64,000 nucleotides of DNA from Elusimicrobium minutum. Its GTDB lineage: Bacteria; Elusimicrobiota; Elusimicrobia; Elusimicrobiales; UBA9959. The notes below the pieces were generated by a model. The model searched no databases. It was not told the DNA's origin and saw only the letters and a list, made by a program, of their open reading frames with translations. The stretch lies in contig DYIF01000001.1 in the NCBI GenBank assembly GCA_020723765.1, positions 91,818 through 155,817 on the forward strand, in the 5' to 3' direction. The position numbers and the translations under genes were made by a program. Below are positions 35,389 to 44,494 of this stretch, in pieces; positions within the stretch are counted from its first letter, which is position 1, and the number at the start of each line of letters is the position of its first letter.

Positions 35389-38300
35389 CTACTTTTTATA
35401 CTGATTTATCGCTTTTATCAGCTCAAGCCTTAATTTTTCTATTTCCGCTTCCTTTCTCGCGTATTCTTTTTCCAAATTTACTCTTTCCTCGTTTATTTTC
35501 CTTTCTTTTTCGCCAAGCTCTTTTCTTTTTTTGGAAAACTCTTCCTCATATAATTTTAACTTACTATTTATCTCTTTTTCCAATTCCGCTATGCTTTGCT
35601 TTTGAGCAGTTATTATTTCGTCTTTTTCTTTTAATGCTTTTTCAAAAGAAGAAACGACGGCGGAAATATCTTTTATTCTGGCTTCATACTCTTTCTTTAA
35701 CTCTTCGGTTTTATCGAAAATCTTTTTTTCCGCCTCTTTTTTCTCTTTGAGAAAATATTCTTCCATTTCTTTCAATTTAGCGGAGTACCCTTCCCTTTCT
35801 CCGGCGATGGCTTTGGCGTACTCAAGGCTAATCTTTGCTAACTCATCTTCCATTTGAGCTATCCTGTCTTTCATTGCGGCTATCGCTGAATCTTTTTCGT
35901 TTAACTGCTTTTCGTACCTGTTTTTTTCTTTATCGAAGTTTTCCATTAATTTGCCGAAGTATTCTTCTCTTTCTTTTTCCATTTTGGCAATCTTTCCTTC
36001 GTATTCTTTTATTTTTGCTTGATAATCCTCGGTCGCTTTAGATATCTCTTCCGAAACCTTTTCGTTCAATTTATTTAAGTAATTGGACCTGATATCGTTT
36101 AATATCTTTTTATACTCTTCTTCTTTTTTATTCATCATATCGGACAATTCTCTGTTTTTATTCTCCATATCCGATATCTTTGAGCGAGTTAAAGCGAGAA
36201 CGCTTTCAAACTCTTTTTTCTCCGATTCCAAAATTTTAATCTTTTCTTCGTAGGATTTTTTCAATGTGTTTAACTCTATTTCTCCGATAGCTTTAGCGTT
36301 CTCTTCCGTTTCCTTAACAACTTTCTCGCAATAAGATTTCATCTCTTCCATGGATTTTTTTATTTTTGAAACCTCTTCTTCTTTTTCCTTTATTTTAGCC
36401 TGCATATCCAGCTTTAACGATTCCGTCTCTCTAACATGTTCTTCTTTCGCTTTTTTTAATTCTTCCAAGATTCTTGCCTTATTTTCTTCGATTAATTTGG
36501 CTATTTGAGACGAAAGCTCTTCTCTTAAAACCTTTATCTCTTCCTCTTTTTTCTTCTCAAGATCCGCTCTTTTTTCTTCCTCCGCTTTAATTCGGCTTTC
36601 AAATTCTTTAACTTTTTTATCAATCATAGATTTATACTCGTTTTCCAGTTTGTTTTGCTTTTCGGAAAACTCCTTCTCTTTTTCTATCAATTTATTGCGC
36701 AAAGATTCGTTTTCTCCCAAATATCGAGCCCTAATGTTTTCAATTGTTGTTTTTAAAGCTTTTAATTCCTCTTCTTTTTTATCCGAAATTTCCGCTAAAG
36801 CTTTTTCAAACTCTAAGTTTTTAGACTCGGCTTTTTCCATTATCTCTCTCATTTTCTTTTCTTTTTCTTCCATTTTAGAGACAAATTCTTCTTGCAACTT
36901 GTTTTTTTCCGATTCCGCTTTTTCCAAAAGCTCTTTAATCTTCAAAGACAATTTTTCTTCAATTTCTTTTATTTTTTTATCTTTCGCTTCCAATTGTTCG
37001 CGATAACCGCCGATCAAACCATCCTTTTCCATCTCGAATTTGCTTTCTAACTCGGAAATTTTTAAGAAATACTCTTTTTCTTTTTCGTTCAATTTCTCTT
37101 CCCAATGCTTTCTAATCTTTTCCGTTTCGCTCTCTTTTTCCTTTTCAAGCTCCGAAATCTTGGCCTCAAGAACCCTTATCTTATTTTCGTAACGTTTTCC
37201 CGTCTCTTCAACCGCTTTTTCTTTCTCGGCAATCTTTTCCAAAAGAGCGTCTTTTTCTTTTTTATTTAATTCTTTTATTGCGGCTATCTCTTTTTCAAGC
37301 CTTTCGAAATATTCGGCCTCCGTTCTTCTTCTAAACTCTTCCAACTCCCCGGCATATCTTTGGCTAATCTCTTGCGCTTTTAAATTAAGCTCTTCAATCT
37401 TCGATCGATACTCGTTTTCTTTTTCTTTAAATTCGCCATTCATTTTTAATATTTTCTCTTCATATTCCTTTATAACGGATTCAAGTTCCGTTTGTTTTTT
37501 ATTCCTTTCTTCCAAAATCTTTCTCTTTAGCTCGGCCTTTTCTTCTTCGATTTTTTTCAACTCTTCGCTAAACCTTATTTCATACTCCGCTTTTACTTCT
37601 TCAAGCCTTTTTATTCTTTCGGAAAACTCTTTTTCCTTTAAAGCCAAAAGCTCGGTTATCTTTTGCTCTCCCAAAGACTTTATCGTTTTAATTTCTTCTT
37701 TCAAAGCCTCTATCTCTTTTTCTTTACTCGCCGCATATTCGTTATATTTATTTTTTATAGAATCGATCTTTTCTCTATATTCGTTTTCCAATCGGCTTAT
37801 CTCTTCCCGGTGTTTTTCTTCGATAGATTGGAACTTCTGTTTTTCCGCCTCCGAAATGGAATTTATTTTATTTTCGTAACCAATCGCGATATCTTTTATT
37901 CTGGACTCGTAAAGCTCTATCAGGCTACTCTTTTCTTTTTGATATTCCTCCGCTTTTTGCGAAAGCTTATTTTGCAATTCTAAAATCCTCACCTCCAATC
38001 TTTCGCCGGCCTGGGAAATCGCTTTTTCATAATTTGTTTTTATTTTTTCCAACTCCAAATTGTGATTTCCTTTAAGCGTTTCCATCTCGGCCTTAAGCTT
38101 TCTTATCTCGGATTCGTATATCGCGAGTTTGGCCGATTTTTCATTTTCCAAATCTCTAAGTTTTAAATCGTAGTTTTTCTCTTTTTCTTTGAAATCCAAG
38201 ACCATCGCCTCCATTTTCCCTTCGTATTCTTTTCTTATATTATCTGCCAGAATGATCTTTTCGTTTTCTTTTTCTTTAAAAAGTTCTTTTTGGGCGTTTT

Positions 38301-41300
38301 TATAGAACTCTTCGGTTTCTTTGATTTTTTCTTTCAAAGATTCGTTTTCGTTTTTAACTATGGCGATATTTTTGTCAAATTCTTCCTTAACGGCCTTAAC
38401 TTTTAATCCCACTTCGCTGTGTATCTTCGCCAGATATTCTCTTTCTAACTCTTCTTTCTCTTCATTATGTTTTCTCTCCATTTCTATTAATTTAATATTC
38501 AGTTCGGAATTTTTCAAATTTAATTCTTCTATTTTGGCATACAATGCCGAATTTTCCGATTTAAGATTTTCTTTTTCCTTTTCTATTACCGAAAACTTTG
38601 CGTCGAAAGAAGACTTCAATTCCTCGTACTTTCTCTGATAATCTTCCATCAACTCTATTTTAAGATTGGTGTATTTTTCTTCTATTTTAGCCTGTTCTTC
38701 GGCTATTTTATTTCTATACTCTTCTTCCTTTTCGGCGGATAATTTTATTTCAAAATCTTTTAATTTTTTCTCCCAGGATAAATTAATTTCGCCGATCTCC
38801 AAATTAAATCTGGCTATCTGTTCATCTTTATATTTTAACTGCTCGGTTAACTGACTTATTTTATTTAAAGATTCTTTATGTTTATTGGATATATTTTCGG
38901 TTTCGATTTTAACAAGTTCGTCAAGTTTTTTATTAAACTCATTTTCAAGCTTAACTCTAAACTCCGCCAGTTTCCTGTTAGATTCGAGCTCTATTTCGCT
39001 TATTTTATCCGAAAGTTCGTTGTTTTGGGAAATAAGAGCTATTACGGTCTGCTGAGATTTTTGATATATCTCCCTTAACTCTTCCACAAGATTCTCATAA
39101 TCTTTCTTTTCTTGAGCCCACACTCCTTTTTCTCTTTCTAAGATTTTAGAATATTCTTCATCCAGCTCTTTTTCCTTTAAAAGATAATCGTTTCTAATAA
39201 TTTTAATCTTTTCTTTATATTCTTCTTCAATTTCTTTCTTAATAGACAACACTTTCCCCTCATATTCCCTTTTTGTCGCCTCAAGTTCCTTTTGACGCAT
39301 CTCCAATTCTAAATCAAACTTTTTCTTCATCTCTTTTTTTTCTTCTTCGAGTCTGGCTCTTTCTTCGCTTAATTTATTCTGATATGAAATTTTTATCTCT
39401 TCTATTTTTTTGATATGGCTTTCAAGTTCTTTCTCCTTTACGGCCACCACCTCCAACAACTTCTCATTGGACTCGGACTTTATTTTCCTTATCTCTTCGT
39501 TTAGTCTTTCTATATCGGAGTCTCTTTTTAAGATTTCGTCTTTATATCTTAAGACTATTTCTTCCTCTCTTCTGTTATATTCTTCTTTGAGTTCTTTTAA
39601 CGCCTGATCGTATTCGTTTTCTTTTTTAATAAGCGCTTCTTCAAAATCTTTTTTAATCGCATCGACCTTTTCTTTTTCTTCCAGGGAAATGTGGTTTATT
39701 CTATCTTCGAAAGCCTTTTCTATTTCCCTTATCTTAGAGTTATAAAAATCTATGAGATTGGATTTTTCTCTTTCGTATTCTTCGTTTTTGCCGGAAAGCT
39801 CGTTTTTCAAAGATTCTATCTTTAAAAGATAGCTCTCTCTCATCTTATCGAACATTGCAGATCTTTCCGCAAATTCTTTTTCTTTTTCTTCTATCAATCC
39901 GCTTATTCTGCCGGCATAGTCTTTCTCCATGCCATTTATTTTGTCAGTAAGCTCGGATATTTTATTTCTATATTCGTTTATTTTACTCTCATAATCGGCC
40001 GATATCTTTTTTTCTCTGACGGCCGCCGCTTCTTCATATCTCTTTTTTTCTTCTTCAAGTTTTAGCTTCAGTTCGTTTACTTTGTTCAAATACTCGTCTC
40101 TGGATCTGGAAAGCTCTTCCAGATGCTTTTTAAAACCTTCCTCCTTTTCTCTTATCGCTAAAGATATTTTATTTTCAAACTCTTCGTGTTTTTTACTAAG
40201 CTCGGCTAAAAGCTCGTTTATTTTATTTTCTTTTTTACCGAGCTCTTTGGAAAAAATTTCCGAAATATTTCTTTTTTCTTCCTCAAAATCGGCGTAAAGC
40301 TCTTGTTTTTGAGAGTCGTAATACAACTCAAGCTCTCTAACCTGATTTTTGTATCTACTCTCCATATCTTTTACGGTATTCTCTATCTCAAGATTTTTCT
40401 CTTCTATGATCTTAAGATATCTTTTTTCCATCTCCTTCATTTTATTGTCGTAATCGGCTTCTATGTTCGAAATTTTATCTCTCAAAGCTCTGATTTCTTC
40501 CACATTTTTAAACCTTATGGACTCAAGTCTGTTTATCTCGTCCTTCAACTCTTTTTCTCTGGTTTCTATGAAAGACAAAAGTTTCGATTCGAATTCCTTT
40601 TCTTTTTCCAGTATTTTATCGTTTAAATTATTTATAATTTGAGAATATTCGTTTATTTTATTTTCAAGTTTTTCCTTTTCGATTTTGCCTTCGCTTTTAA
40701 TTTTTTCGACTTTGCTTTCAAAATCGCTTTTCGCTTCTTCAATCTCTTTATCCTTAGCTCTCTTAAAATCGGCTTTAATCTCAAAAACTTTGCTTTCGAA
40801 ACTTTTTTCCATTAAAGAAATTTTATTCTGAAGGTTCGATATCTCGGTTTTATAATTTTCTTTTAAGTTATTCAAATTATTTATCTCGGAAATAAGTTCT
40901 TTTTCTTTATCGGTTACCATCTGGATTATTTTCTGGTCGTATCCGTTTTGGATCTCGATCAGTTTGGACTCGACCGATTTAAGATTGGATTCTTTTTCGG
41001 CTATTTTATTTTCGTATTCTTTCCTCAAAGATTCCATTCTTTTTTCGAAATCCGCCTGATACCGAGCAAATTTTGCCTCATATTCGGCGGCGACTTTGTT
41101 TTTTTCTTCCAGTATTTTGCTTTCAAGTTCTTTTATCTTATTAATTAATTCGTCGTTTACAGCCTTAACTTTTTCTCTTTCTTCTTCAAATTTTTTTAGA
41201 TTATCAGAATATTCTTGCTCTCTTAAAGATATTTGCTTTAATAATTCTTGTCTGAAATTTTCCTTCAACGAGCTTATTTCGTTTTCAAGCTTTGAAATGG

Positions 41301-42144
41301 TGGTTTGACTTTCTTTATATTTTTCCTCCATTTCTTTCGCTCTTAAAACTACTCGCTCTCTTTCCGCCTCAAAAGCTTTATGAATTTCGGAAATCTCTCT
41401 TTTCCTCTCCTCCTCTATATTTTCAAGTTTTTTGTTAAAATTATGAGTTAAAAATTCATATTCTTTTCTGCCTCTCTCCTCAAGCTCTTTTTTCTTCTCT
41501 TCATACTCTCTTCTAATCTTTTCTTTTTCTTCTTCAAGGGCCCTTTCCTTTCCGGCGAGGTTTTCCTCAAGATTTTTAACTCTGGACAAAAGTTCGGTCT
41601 CTCTAAGTCTAAACGAATCTTCTATTTCGTTTATTCTATTTTTAAAAACTTCCTCGGTTTCTTTTTTAAGCTGGTCGTATTTTTTTTGAGCTTCCGAAAG
41701 TTTTTCGGAATATAAGCTTTCCGTGTCCAGCAACCTTTTTTGCCACAAACCGACCAGATTTCTCTGCTTTATATCGAGCTCCTCAAATCTTTTCTGATAC
41801 TCCTCCTCAAGTTCCTTTCTTAAAATTTCTATCCTCGCTTCTTTTTTTATCAAATCGTCTATGCTTATCTTCCCCTCTCCCAAAAGAGAAATGGTTGCTT
41901 CCAATTTTTTATAGAAATCCTCTTTTTCTTCCACGGTCTTAAGCCTTGAGTTTAAATTAAATTCTATTTGAGAAAGTCTTTCGGAAAGCTTTTTCTTCTC
42001 ATCGTCTAAAATTTCTACGTTTTTTTTCAAATCCAACTTTTCTTTTTCCAGAGAAGATATTTTCTCAAGCGCCCATCTCAAACTCATTCTTGCGGTATCT
42101 ATATTGGATATATCTCCGACTATCTTTTCTATTTCGTTTTCCAT
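35389..42144 (-). CDS. Giant proline-free coiled-coil protein (2251 residues)
   Basis: Nearly the whole protein is a Glu/Lys/Ile/Leu heptad coiled coil. I see no proline, a single cysteine (MKSYCEKVV near residue 1930) and five tryptophans. There is no signal peptide, membrane helix, or SMC-type ATPase head, so it should be a cytoplasmic rod; a fully extended two-stranded coil of this length would be about 330 nm. The N-terminus (SNIDTARMSLRWALEKISS) and a short segment near 90-100 (LLGEGKISIDDLI) are the only non-heptad parts. Long internal repeats are present. GGAGAA precedes the ATG and the stop is TAG. It opens the minus-strand operon with the two small proteins that follow. A cytoskeletal or scaffold role is inference. 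Confidence 0.85.
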   Translation of the reverse strand: MENEIEKIVGDISNIDTARMSLRWALEKISSLEKEKLDLKKNVEILDDEKKKLSERLSQIEFNLNSRLKTVEEKEDFYKKLEATISLLGEGKISIDDLIKKEARIEILRKELEEEYQKRFEELDIKQRNLVGLWQKRLLDTESLYSEKLSEAQKKYDQLKKETEEVFKNRINEIEDSFRLRETELLSRVKNLEENLAGKERALEEEKEKIRREYEEKKKELEERGRKEYEFLTHNFNKKLENIEEERKREISEIHKAFEAERERVVLRAKEMEEKYKESQTTISKLENEISSLKENFRQELLKQISLREQEYSDNLKKFEEEREKVKAVNDELINKIKELESKILEEKNKVAAEYEAKFARYQADFEKRMESLRKEYENKIAEKESNLKSVESKLIEIQNGYDQKIIQMVTDKEKELISEINNLNNLKENYKTEISNLQNKISLMEKSFESKVFEIKADFKRAKDKEIEEAKSDFESKVEKIKSEGKIEKEKLENKINEYSQIINNLNDKILEKEKEFESKLLSFIETREKELKDEINRLESIRFKNVEEIRALRDKISNIEADYDNKMKEMEKRYLKIIEEKNLEIENTVKDMESRYKNQVRELELYYDSQKQELYADFEEEKRNISEIFSKELGKKENKINELLAELSKKHEEFENKISLAIREKEEGFKKHLEELSRSRDEYLNKVNELKLKLEEEKKRYEEAAAVREKKISADYESKINEYRNKISELTDKINGMEKDYAGRISGLIEEKEKEFAERSAMFDKMRESYLLKIESLKNELSGKNEEYEREKSNLIDFYNSKIREIEKAFEDRINHISLEEKEKVDAIKKDFEEALIKKENEYDQALKELKEEYNRREEEIVLRYKDEILKRDSDIERLNEEIRKIKSESNEKLLEVVAVKEKELESHIKKIEEIKISYQNKLSEERARLEEEKKEMKKKFDLELEMRQKELEATKREYEGKVLSIKKEIEEEYKEKIKIIRNDYLLKEKELDEEYSKILEREKGVWAQEKKDYENLVEELREIYQKSQQTVIALISQNNELSDKISEIELESNRKLAEFRVKLENEFNKKLDELVKIETENISNKHKESLNKISQLTEQLKYKDEQIARFNLEIGEINLSWEKKLKDFEIKLSAEKEEEYRNKIAEEQAKIEEKYTNLKIELMEDYQRKYEELKSSFDAKFSVIEKEKENLKSENSALYAKIEELNLKNSELNIKLIEMERKHNEEKEELEREYLAKIHSEVGLKVKAVKEEFDKNIAIVKNENESLKEKIKETEEFYKNAQKELFKEKENEKIILADNIRKEYEGKMEAMVLDFKEKEKNYDLKLRDLENEKSAKLAIYESEIRKLKAEMETLKGNHNLELEKIKTNYEKAISQAGERLEVRILELQNKLSQKAEEYQKEKSSLIELYESRIKDIAIGYENKINSISEAEKQKFQSIEEKHREEISRLENEYREKIDSIKNKYNEYAASKEKEIEALKEEIKTIKSLGEQKITELLALKEKEFSERIKRLEEVKAEYEIRFSEELKKIEEEKAELKRKILEERNKKQTELESVIKEYEEKILKMNGEFKEKENEYRSKIEELNLKAQEISQRYAGELEEFRRRTEAEYFERLEKEIAAIKELNKKEKDALLEKIAEKEKAVEETGKRYENKIRVLEAKISELEKEKESETEKIRKHWEEKLNEKEKEYFLKISELESKFEMEKDGLIGGYREQLEAKDKKIKEIEEKLSLKIKELLEKAESEKNKLQEEFVSKMEEKEKKMREIMEKAESKNLEFEKALAEISDKKEEELKALKTTIENIRARYLGENESLRNKLIEKEKEFSEKQNKLENEYKSMIDKKVKEFESRIKAEEEKRADLEKKKEEEIKVLREELSSQIAKLIEENKARILEELKKAKEEHVRETESLKLDMQAKIKEKEEEVSKIKKSMEEMKSYCEKVVKETEENAKAIGEIELNTLKKSYEEKIKILESEKKEFESVLALTRSKISDMENKNRELSDMMNKKEEEYKKILNDIRSNYLNKLNEKVSEEISKATEDYQAKIKEYEGKIAKMEKEREEYFGKLMENFDKEKNRYEKQLNEKDSAIAAMKDRIAQMEDELAKISLEYAKAIAGEREGYSAKLKEMEEYFLKEKKEAEKKIFDKTEELKKEYEARIKDISAVVSSFEKALKEKDEIITAQKQSIAELEKEINSKLKLYEEEFSKKRKELGEKERKINEERVNLEKEYARKEAEIEKLRLELIKAINQYKK
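37370..38010 (-). repeat. Coiled-coil internal repeat, copy 2
   Basis: About residues 1378-1591. It carries RLEVRILELQNKL, SSLIELYESRIKDIAIGY, LLALKEKEFSERIKRLEE and KKQTELESVIKEYEEKI in the same order as copy 1. Heptad sequences resemble each other by composition, but the shared order of non-heptad positions (SxLIxxY, KEKExxxxIKxxEE) favours a true duplication. Boundaries are approximate. Confidence 0.55.
39135..39830 (-). repeat. Coiled-coil internal repeat, copy 1
   Basis: About residues 771-1003 of the giant coiled-coil protein. The order YLLKIESLKNEL, SNLIDFYNSKIREIEKAF, VVAVKEKELESHIKKIEE and MRQKELEATKREYEGKV aligns with copy 2 at intervals of the same length, with about the same gap structure. 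Boundaries are approximate. Confidence 0.55.
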
Positions 42145-42162
42145 AAAATTCTCCGTTAAGAT

Positions 42163-42168
42163 ATTTTA
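42163..42168 (-). promoter_or_regulatory. -10 box for the giant coiled-coil operon
   Basis: The minus strand reads TGTAAAAT, with TAAAAT about 18 bases before the ATG and CGGAGAA between. It lies in the 147-base interval shared with the divergent response regulator (42145-42291), which holds the promoters of both units and nothing else that I can identify. Confidence 0.4.
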
Positions 42169-42291
42169 CATAAAAGGGTATGAAATGTTTATTAAATGAA
42201 TGTTAAATAATTGTTTCATATTAAAATATTGATAAATATCATTTTAAAAAACCTATTTTTTTTAAATAATTTTTTAAAAGGGGGCTAATCT

Positions 42292-42696
42292 ATGGATAAA
42301 ATACTCATAGTGGAAGATGAGGTTATTATAGCGAACATATTAAAAAAATTCTTTGAAGATAAAGGGTATCTGGCTACCTATACCGAAACCGCCGATGCCG
42401 CTCTAAAATGGATAGACAACTTCAGACCCGACCTCCTGATAGTCGATGTCGGCCTTCCGGACATAAACGGAATAGAACTTTGCAAGGAAGTAAGGAAGAA
42501 CATTAGAACAAAAAAAATACCCATAATAATAATGACCGGAATAAACGAAATCGACACCAAAATAAAAGGTTCGGTCGAAGCTTGCGCCAATCTTTATTTG
42601 CAAAAACCTGTGGAGCCTCAAAAAATTCTCGAAGCGGCCGGCAAGTTAATAGACAACTACAAAACGGAAAAATACAGATTTAATCTCAATTACTAA
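42292..42696 (+). CDS. Single-domain response regulator (CheY-like)
   Basis: A 134-residue receiver domain with nothing attached. The acidic pocket is Glu8-Asp9 (LIVEDE), the phosphoacceptor is Asp52 (LLIVDVGLPD), and Thr82 (IIIMTG) and Lys105 (YLQKPVEP) complete the active site. Stand-alone receivers act by binding a partner protein after phosphorylation. No histidine kinase is in the window. AAGGGGG lies about eight bases before the ATG. It is divergent from the giant coiled-coil gene and shares its 147-base upstream region, so it may regulate, or respond together with, that operon. Confidence 0.95.
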   Translation: MDKILIVEDEVIIANILKKFFEDKGYLATYTETADAALKWIDNFRPDLLIVDVGLPDINGIELCKEVRKNIRTKKIPIIIMTGINEIDTKIKGSVEACANLYLQKPVEPQKILEAAGKLIDNYKTEKYRFNLNY

Positions 42697-42719
42697 ACCC
42701 GTTTCTAAGTTAAAGTTTA

Positions 42720-42728
42720 TGATAAAAT
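42720..42728 (+). promoter_or_regulatory. Extended -10 box for the 42735 gene
   Basis: TGATAAAAT matches TGnTAnnAT and ends six bases before the ATG at 42735. With no Shine-Dalgarno sequence, the transcript would be leaderless. It lies in the 38-base gap after the response regulator. Confidence 0.5.
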
Positions 42729-42734
42729 ATAGTT

Positions 42735-43145
42735 ATGAAGAGGTTTTTTTTTGTTTTTTTATTTATTTTGTTTGCATATTTTGGATATAAAAATAGATAC
42801 GATATTTACGCCTTCTCCGCCAATTTAACCGGCAAAATCGAAATTTCCGAGGATTTATCAAAACACATAAAGCCCAATTCGATGTTATATATAACTTTAA
42901 AAAACGACAAAAATATAATATTCGCGGTAAAAGAAATAATAAATCCGATCTTTCCTTTGGATTTTAAAATTACAAGAAAAAACGTTTTATATCCGGATAT
43001 ATCCTCTTTTAAAATAAAATTGGAAGCGGTAATAAACACTCACGGCGAAATAGGAAAGATAAAACCGGGAGACATATACTCTTCTTCAATCGAAGCCAAC
43101 ATTATATCGAGAAATTTAGATATAAAATTAGATAAAATCAAATGA
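42735..43145 (+). CDS. Small membrane-anchored protein with a CcmI/CycH C-terminal-like domain
   Basis: A 136-residue protein with an N-terminal hydrophobic signal-anchor (FFFVFLFILFAYFGY) and a periplasmic beta-rich domain: LTGKIEISEDLSKHIKPNSM, NDKNIIFAVKEIINPIFPLD, then EAVINTHGEIGKIKPGDIYS. This order (G-x-V/I-x-I...P-x-x-x-L-Y-I, ...A-V-K...FPL-D-F-x-I, ...GDI) matches the C-terminal domain of cytochrome c biogenesis protein CcmI/CycH, but without the TPR part and without any ccm gene nearby. Function unknown. Its stop abuts the pth stop with no bases between, at a TGATCA palindrome. Confidence 0.6.
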   Translation: MKRFFFVFLFILFAYFGYKNRYDIYAFSANLTGKIEISEDLSKHIKPNSMLYITLKNDKNIIFAVKEIINPIFPLDFKITRKNVLYPDISSFKIKLEAVINTHGEIGKIKPGDIYSSSIEANIISRNLDIKLDKIK

Positions 43146-43715
43146 TCATTTATTATACTTGCTCATCGCAAAGTCTATTCCTTTAGAAACGATATCCTCT
43201 ACTATAAAAGGAGCTACTTTAAAAACTTTATTTATTTTTTCAAACTCCTCTTTCGAAAAATCGGATAACACGTAATCGCTTAAATCCGTTCCCTCTCTCT
43301 TTGGCCCTATGCCGACCCTTATCCTTTTTATATCTTCGGTTTTAAAATTTTCTATTATAGAACCCATACCGTTATGTCCGCCTTTGCTTCCTTTTTTTCT
43401 TATCTTTAATTTCCCCGTTTCTATGTCTATGTCGTCGTATATTATTATTAAATTTTCAACCGGAATATTATTATAATCCATGAATTTTTTTAAAGGAATG
43501 CCGGAATTATTCATATAACTCATCGGTTTTAAAAGATAAACCGAGGTCCCCAATAATTCGTTATAGGAATAATCCATCTCCGATTTAAAACTTCTAAAAT
43601 CCGGGAATTTAAAATAATTTGAAAGATAATCTATACAGATAAAGCCGACATTATGCCTGGTGTTTTTATATTTATCGCCGGGATTACCCAAACCGGCAAA
43701 ACATATTTTGGTCAT
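43146..43715 (-). CDS. pth: Peptidyl-tRNA hydrolase
   Basis: Pth frees tRNA from peptidyl-tRNA dropped by ribosomes. The 189-residue protein carries GLGNPGDKYKNTRHNVGF with Asn11 and the catalytic His21, KPMSYMNNSGIPL, and IIYDDIDIETGKLKIRKKGS followed by KGGHNGMGSI. All active-site blocks are intact. It is the last gene of the glmU-prs-rplY-pth set, 35 bases after rplY, with no Shine-Dalgarno before its ATG. No terminator hairpin is visible before the convergent gene. Confidence 0.97.
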   Translation of the reverse strand: MTKICFAGLGNPGDKYKNTRHNVGFICIDYLSNYFKFPDFRSFKSEMDYSYNELLGTSVYLLKPMSYMNNSGIPLKKFMDYNNIPVENLIIIYDDIDIETGKLKIRKKGSKGGHNGMGSIIENFKTEDIKRIRVGIGPKREGTDLSDYVLSDFSKEEFEKINKVFKVAPFIVEDIVSKGIDFAMSKYNK

Positions 43716-43750
43716 AAATAAAAGGGATAGAGAAAAAACCGTATATTATC

Positions 43751-44428
43751 TTATTTCTTCTCTTCCTTTTTGCCGGCTTCCTTTCCAGCCTCCGCGCCTT
43801 CCCCTTCAGCCTTCTTTCCTTTCTCTATCACTTCGGGCTGTTCCGGCGCGGCCGCAGCTTGAGGCGCTACCTCTTCTTCTTTTGCGGATATTATGCTTAT
43901 GATAAGATTTTCCGGGTTTTCTCTTATTTCGAATTTATCGAACTTCAAATCTTTTATTCTTATGGAATCGCCTATTTTGAGAGCGGATATATCTATCGGA
44001 ATTTCATGCGGTATATCGGCGGGCAAACATCTTATCTCAAGTTCCCTCATATCGTACTCAGCAACGCCGCCCTGCGTTTTAACCCCGTAAGGCTCGCCCA
44101 AAAATTTAATCGGAACTTTAATGTCTATCTTCTTATCCATGGAAACTCTCGCAAAATCTATATGTATTATTTTATCCGTAACCACATGTTTTGAAACGTC
44201 TTTAATAATAACCTTTTCCTCTCCTTTATCGGTTTTTAAAGTTATTATTGAGTTTTTGGAATCTTTTAAAACCTTTAATATTTCGTTCATATTTACGCTT
44301 ACGGCCAGAGGTTCTTTCCCGCTACCGTATATAACCGCCGGGATCATATTGGATTCTCTTATGCTTCTAAGTTTGCCTCTTACTCCTACGCCTTCTCTTA
44401 AAACGGCATTAAGTATTATGTTGTTCAT
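43751..44428 (-). CDS. rplY: 50S ribosomal protein L25/general stress protein Ctc
   Basis: A long-form bL25 (Ctc, 225 residues). The N-terminal 5S rRNA-binding domain (residues 1-90) has VLREGVGVRGKLRSIRESNM and IPAVIYGSG, followed by KHVVTDKIIHIDF. The C-terminal TL5-type beta domain has VPIKFLGEPYGVKTQGGVA and ELEIRCLPADIPHEIPIDIS. The tail after about residue 180 is low complexity (Ala, Glu, Pro, Lys). The start is the ATG at 44428, fixed by AAGGAGAGATTT; an in-frame TTG 45 bases upstream (giving a hydrophobic extension) is rejected. It has its own extended -10 promoter. Confidence 0.95.
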   Translation of the reverse strand: MNNIILNAVLREGVGVRGKLRSIRESNMIPAVIYGSGKEPLAVSVNMNEILKVLKDSKNSIITLKTDKGEEKVIIKDVSKHVVTDKIIHIDFARVSMDKKIDIKVPIKFLGEPYGVKTQGGVAEYDMRELEIRCLPADIPHEIPIDISALKIGDSIRIKDLKFDKFEIRENPENLIISIISAKEEEVAPQAAAAPEQPEVIEKGKKAEGEGAEAGKEAGKKEEKK

Positions 44429-44494
44429 AAATCTCTCCTTTAATAAAATAAATAAAAATAGAGAAAATATCAAACATCTCTACTATACTATTAT

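Noticed and set aside
35400..42140. Many open frames on the plus strand opposite the coiled-coil giant (for example 36650-37006, 38321-38638, 40303-40626)
   Set aside because: They are Ser/Phe/Leu-rich translations of the complement of Glu/Lys codons, without ribosome-binding sites or family motifs; the minus-strand frame is continuous over 2251 codons.
42145..42291. Riboswitch or small RNA in the longest intergenic interval
   Set aside because: No strong hairpins or terminator; the bases are AT-rich and account for two divergent promoters.
44429..44473. Longer L25 start (hydrophobic extension)
   Set aside because: AAGGAGAG at normal spacing precedes the ATG at 44428, and L25 begins there in the family.
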